A stretch of DNA of 64,000 nucleotides. Origin: Durusdinium trenchii. Taxonomy: Eukaryota; Sar; Dinophyceae; Suessiales; Symbiodiniaceae. Of the stretch, positions 62,752 through 64,000 are shown piece by piece (the first letter of the stretch is position 1; every line of letters begins with the position of its first letter). The position numbers and the translations under genes are program-made. The stretch is from the NCBI GenBank assembly GCA_963970005.1, contig CAXAMN010018446.1, forward strand, positions 554,933 through 618,932, given 5' to 3'. The notes under the pieces are model-generated. The model made no database searches. It saw only the letters and a list, made by a program, of their open reading frames with translations, and was not told the DNA's origin.

Positions 62752-64000
62752 CTGTAGTCTTTTCAGAGGGGTGATGTCACATGCACATACTCACACATAC
62801 GTGCAAGACCTAGAGATACATGCGTATAAGCTTAAGCAACGCTTTCTAAAAATCTTGTTTTTTTAAGGTTTATAGTCTGTGAAAATGACCGACTACGGGT
62901 AACCCTCTTCGAGGTAGTATGGCTTGACCTTTAGCGCGAGCTACCTGTTGTACAGACCAGCTTTACCCCTAAGTGGCGTGTGTTTGGGCATTGAGTTGAG
63001 ATAGCCGTTTGACTGATCTCTTTGTTTCTCTTGGCCAAAGTTTGAGAAGCAATGGCATGGTCAAACCTGAGTCTTTTGTAGAACCTTTTTTGCTTTTGCA
63101 GGGAGAGTCAGTGTTGCGGCATTCCCTTGCTCTCAGTGTGGCCTTCAGCTGCTTTTAATCAAGTGCATGTTGTGAAAAAACAACTAATTCGATGCATGTG
63201 TGGCCGCAGGCGACCGCCTTCGGCAATTAGAAGAAAATTCTTTGGTTTGGGTAAGTTGCCCAGATGTTCGCGTTTTTGGAAGAACATGTTAGTTATTGGG
63301 AGACTGCTTACAGATGTGAAGCTGTGATTCAGATAGTCATGATTTGTGGGTTCTGATTCGTTGGATTGGAGGATCGTCTCGATCCAGTGGAACGGCTACT
63401 TAATAACCGTTTTGATGGTGATGGGATGTCATCAAAATATTGCGAAAGCCAGACAATAGTCTAGGCTGAAGCTAATTCTGCGAACAAAGTTCGTTATTGG
63501 CGGGTGTGGGGGGAGACGAGAAAAATGCATGTAAACCATGTTTGCCTGCTGCTGCTGTTTTTATTTTTCCAACGGAGATGATTTTTTTGTGGTTTGGTAT
63601 GGTTTGGTAATGCAAAAAACGCAAAAATACAGGACTTGCATCAACAGCATCATTGCTACCGGAGAGCAGTACACATGGCTAGTCCAAAGGCAGTCTGAAG
63701 AGTTAGTGACGATGTACACACACATATATATATATATAACCATTTGTAGAACATGCCTTGTACCAGTCACTTGCTGAAACGAGTCATGATTTCCCGAGAC
63801 CACTGCTTTCAGTTTCAACACCTTGTTTTGACATTTCGACATGGCAAAAATATGGAGACGCCGCGGATGTGGACACAGCAGTCGAAGTAGGAAACCTAAA
63901 AGGAAGACCAGAGCTTATCCACCACAGCAGTGAAGGTCGTCCCACAAGGAAGACCTGCAGAAAGTACAATATACTATCTATACCTGGATGTTCCTCAGGC
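62752..64000. other. no confident gene; window-end repeat
   Basis: A 66-codon frame at 63127-63327 (LIRCMCGRRRPPSAIRRKFF) has a basic look but no support. (TA)n at 63724-63740. The last 20 bases (TACCTGGATGTTCCTCAGGC) repeat 23114-23133, so a second copy of the 12-mer array probably begins here. Confidence 0.4.

Overview
This looks like nuclear DNA of a eukaryote, most likely a dinoflagellate and perhaps a Symbiodiniaceae alga; that is an inference. The support is: almost no long uninterrupted genes; short exon-like islands ending in good GT donors; many small palindromic transposable elements and simple repeats; scattered fragments of a VPVPQ-type repeat protein that I associate from memory with dinoflagellate gene models; and a possible relict of the dinoflagellate spliced leader at 60429-60441. 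I see no bacterial operons, rRNA, tRNA or CRISPR. Most open frames are short or are translations of repeats, so gene calls are made with restraint.

Layout. 0-20 kb is dominated by at least six families of short interspersed elements, called A to G here. Family A is the best supported: it begins CCCARAC, ends GTYTGGG, and seven copies are flanked by identical 3-bp duplications. Small exon-like islands lie between the elements; the best is a Walker-A plus coiled-coil exon at 14882-15176. 20-26 kb holds further exon-like fragments, a dispersed 12-mer array (23.1-23.5 kb), a TTCC-type simple repeat with a 10-N assembly gap, and a plausible multi-exon gene at 25.0-26.1 kb. 26.3-28.2 kb is a T-rich, repeat-poor island unlike its surroundings. 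28-44 kb is rich in tandem repeats: an inverted pair of 16-bp minisatellites 1.5 kb apart, a 300-bp direct duplication, CAC/GAT/GTT microsatellites, a decayed acidic coding block at 38.95-39.52 kb, and a CTAGAGCT minisatellite at 44.2 kb. 44-60 kb returns to interspersed elements, with more VPVPQ fragments and two clear tandem duplications. 60.4-62.3 kb holds the largest protein-like region, a decayed gene of roughly 580 codons spread over shifted frames with in-frame stops, placed just downstream of the possible spliced-leader relict.

Every exon-like island I trust reads on the + strand, including all recognised VPVPQ fragments from 22 to 53 kb. That fits the unidirectional gene arrangement known in dinoflagellates. 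No two genes here can be tied to one pathway.
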